A stretch of DNA of 64,000 nucleotides from the NCBI GenBank assembly GCA_016218915.1, contig JACRCQ010000051.1, forward strand, positions 62,001 through 126,000, given 5' to 3'. The notes below the pieces were generated by a model. It made no database searches. It was given only the letters and a program-made list of their open reading frames with translations, and had not been told where the DNA came from. The first letter of the stretch is position 1. Each line of letters begins with the position of its first letter. A program made the translations under genes and the position numbers. Positions 63,860 through 64,000 of this stretch are shown piece by piece. This DNA is from Deltaproteobacteria bacterium. Its GTDB lineage: Bacteria > Myxococcota_A > Polyangia > Polyangiales > Polyangiaceae.

Positions 63860-64000
63860 GGGGATACGATACAACGTCCGGGGCCTCCCAGGGGCAAGCG
63901 TGCAAACTTCGGTCGATTCGGGACGCTTGCACGACATGTGCTACGGTGCTGCCCGGCGGGGCGGGCCGTGGTCCGTCCCAGCCAGGCCCCTGCTTCGCAG

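Overview
The window reads as chromosomal DNA of a high-GC myxobacterium (Myxococcota, probably Polyangia; inference). The signs are two secreted proteins with MYXO-CTERM-like tails (Cys motif, membrane helix, Arg cluster), a CPBP protease of the myxosortase kind, many Cys-rich or Gly-rich lipoproteins, a membrane Ser/Thr kinase coupled to a TPR protein, a giant TPR protein, FHA-GGDEF signalling and a multidomain lipid/polyketide synthase. I see no rRNA, tRNA, CRISPR array, IS element or prophage.

Layout. 0-8 kb (minus strand): FHA-diguanylate cyclase, a 99-bp-period repeat array, a membrane Fe-S oxidoreductase with a His-rich insert, a DUF2135-like lipoprotein and a HEAT-repeat membrane protein. 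8-20 kb: intramembrane protease, outer-membrane beta-barrel lipoprotein, beta-helix MYXO-CTERM protein, the coupled set kinase - TPR protein - Cys-rich lipoprotein, and two small lipoproteins. 19.6-22.7 kb: housekeeping genes (HAD-IB hydrolase, NadC, BirA, GYD protein). 22.7-30.1 kb: a 1936-residue TPR protein and a clan GH-A-like glycosidase with a MYXO-CTERM tail.

30.0-38.1 kb is the most unusual accessory block. Three genes coupled by ATGA overlaps encode a RelA/SpoT-like nucleotidyltransferase and two P-loop ATPases. Three tandem 14-bp palindromes at exact 15-bp spacing lie over the apparent promoter, whose predicted start is the first base of the start codon, so the transcript may be leaderless. 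It looks like a self-regulated stress, conflict or phage-defence cassette (inference). Next to it are an XPB-Bax1 helicase-nuclease pair of archaeal type and a Cys/His-rich protein with GEGHHHH repeats.

38-51 kb: SspB adaptor, a hypothetical protein, a decayed surface-protein gene, a large Asp/Cys-repeat lipoprotein, an AcpH-like protein, a beta-barrel protein, a VapBC-type module, an FAD oxidase with an SCP2-like partner, a lipoprotein, and an ECF sigma/anti-sigma pair. Repeat families with 48-bp and 26-bp periods recur at 47.1 and 51.1 kb, and another shared block occurs at 49.3 and 51.35 kb.

51.4-62.7 kb: an apparent operon of acyl-CoA dehydrogenase, a 2955-residue synthase (KS-AT-KS-4xACP-KR-DH) and a 4'-phosphopantetheinyl transferase. 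All four ACP domains have Thr where the phosphopantetheine-bearing Ser is expected. With its own PPTase and a fatty-acyl-modifying enzyme, it looks like a dedicated secondary-lipid pathway with no obvious match to the standard three-gene PUFA synthase. A PhnD-like binding protein ends the window.
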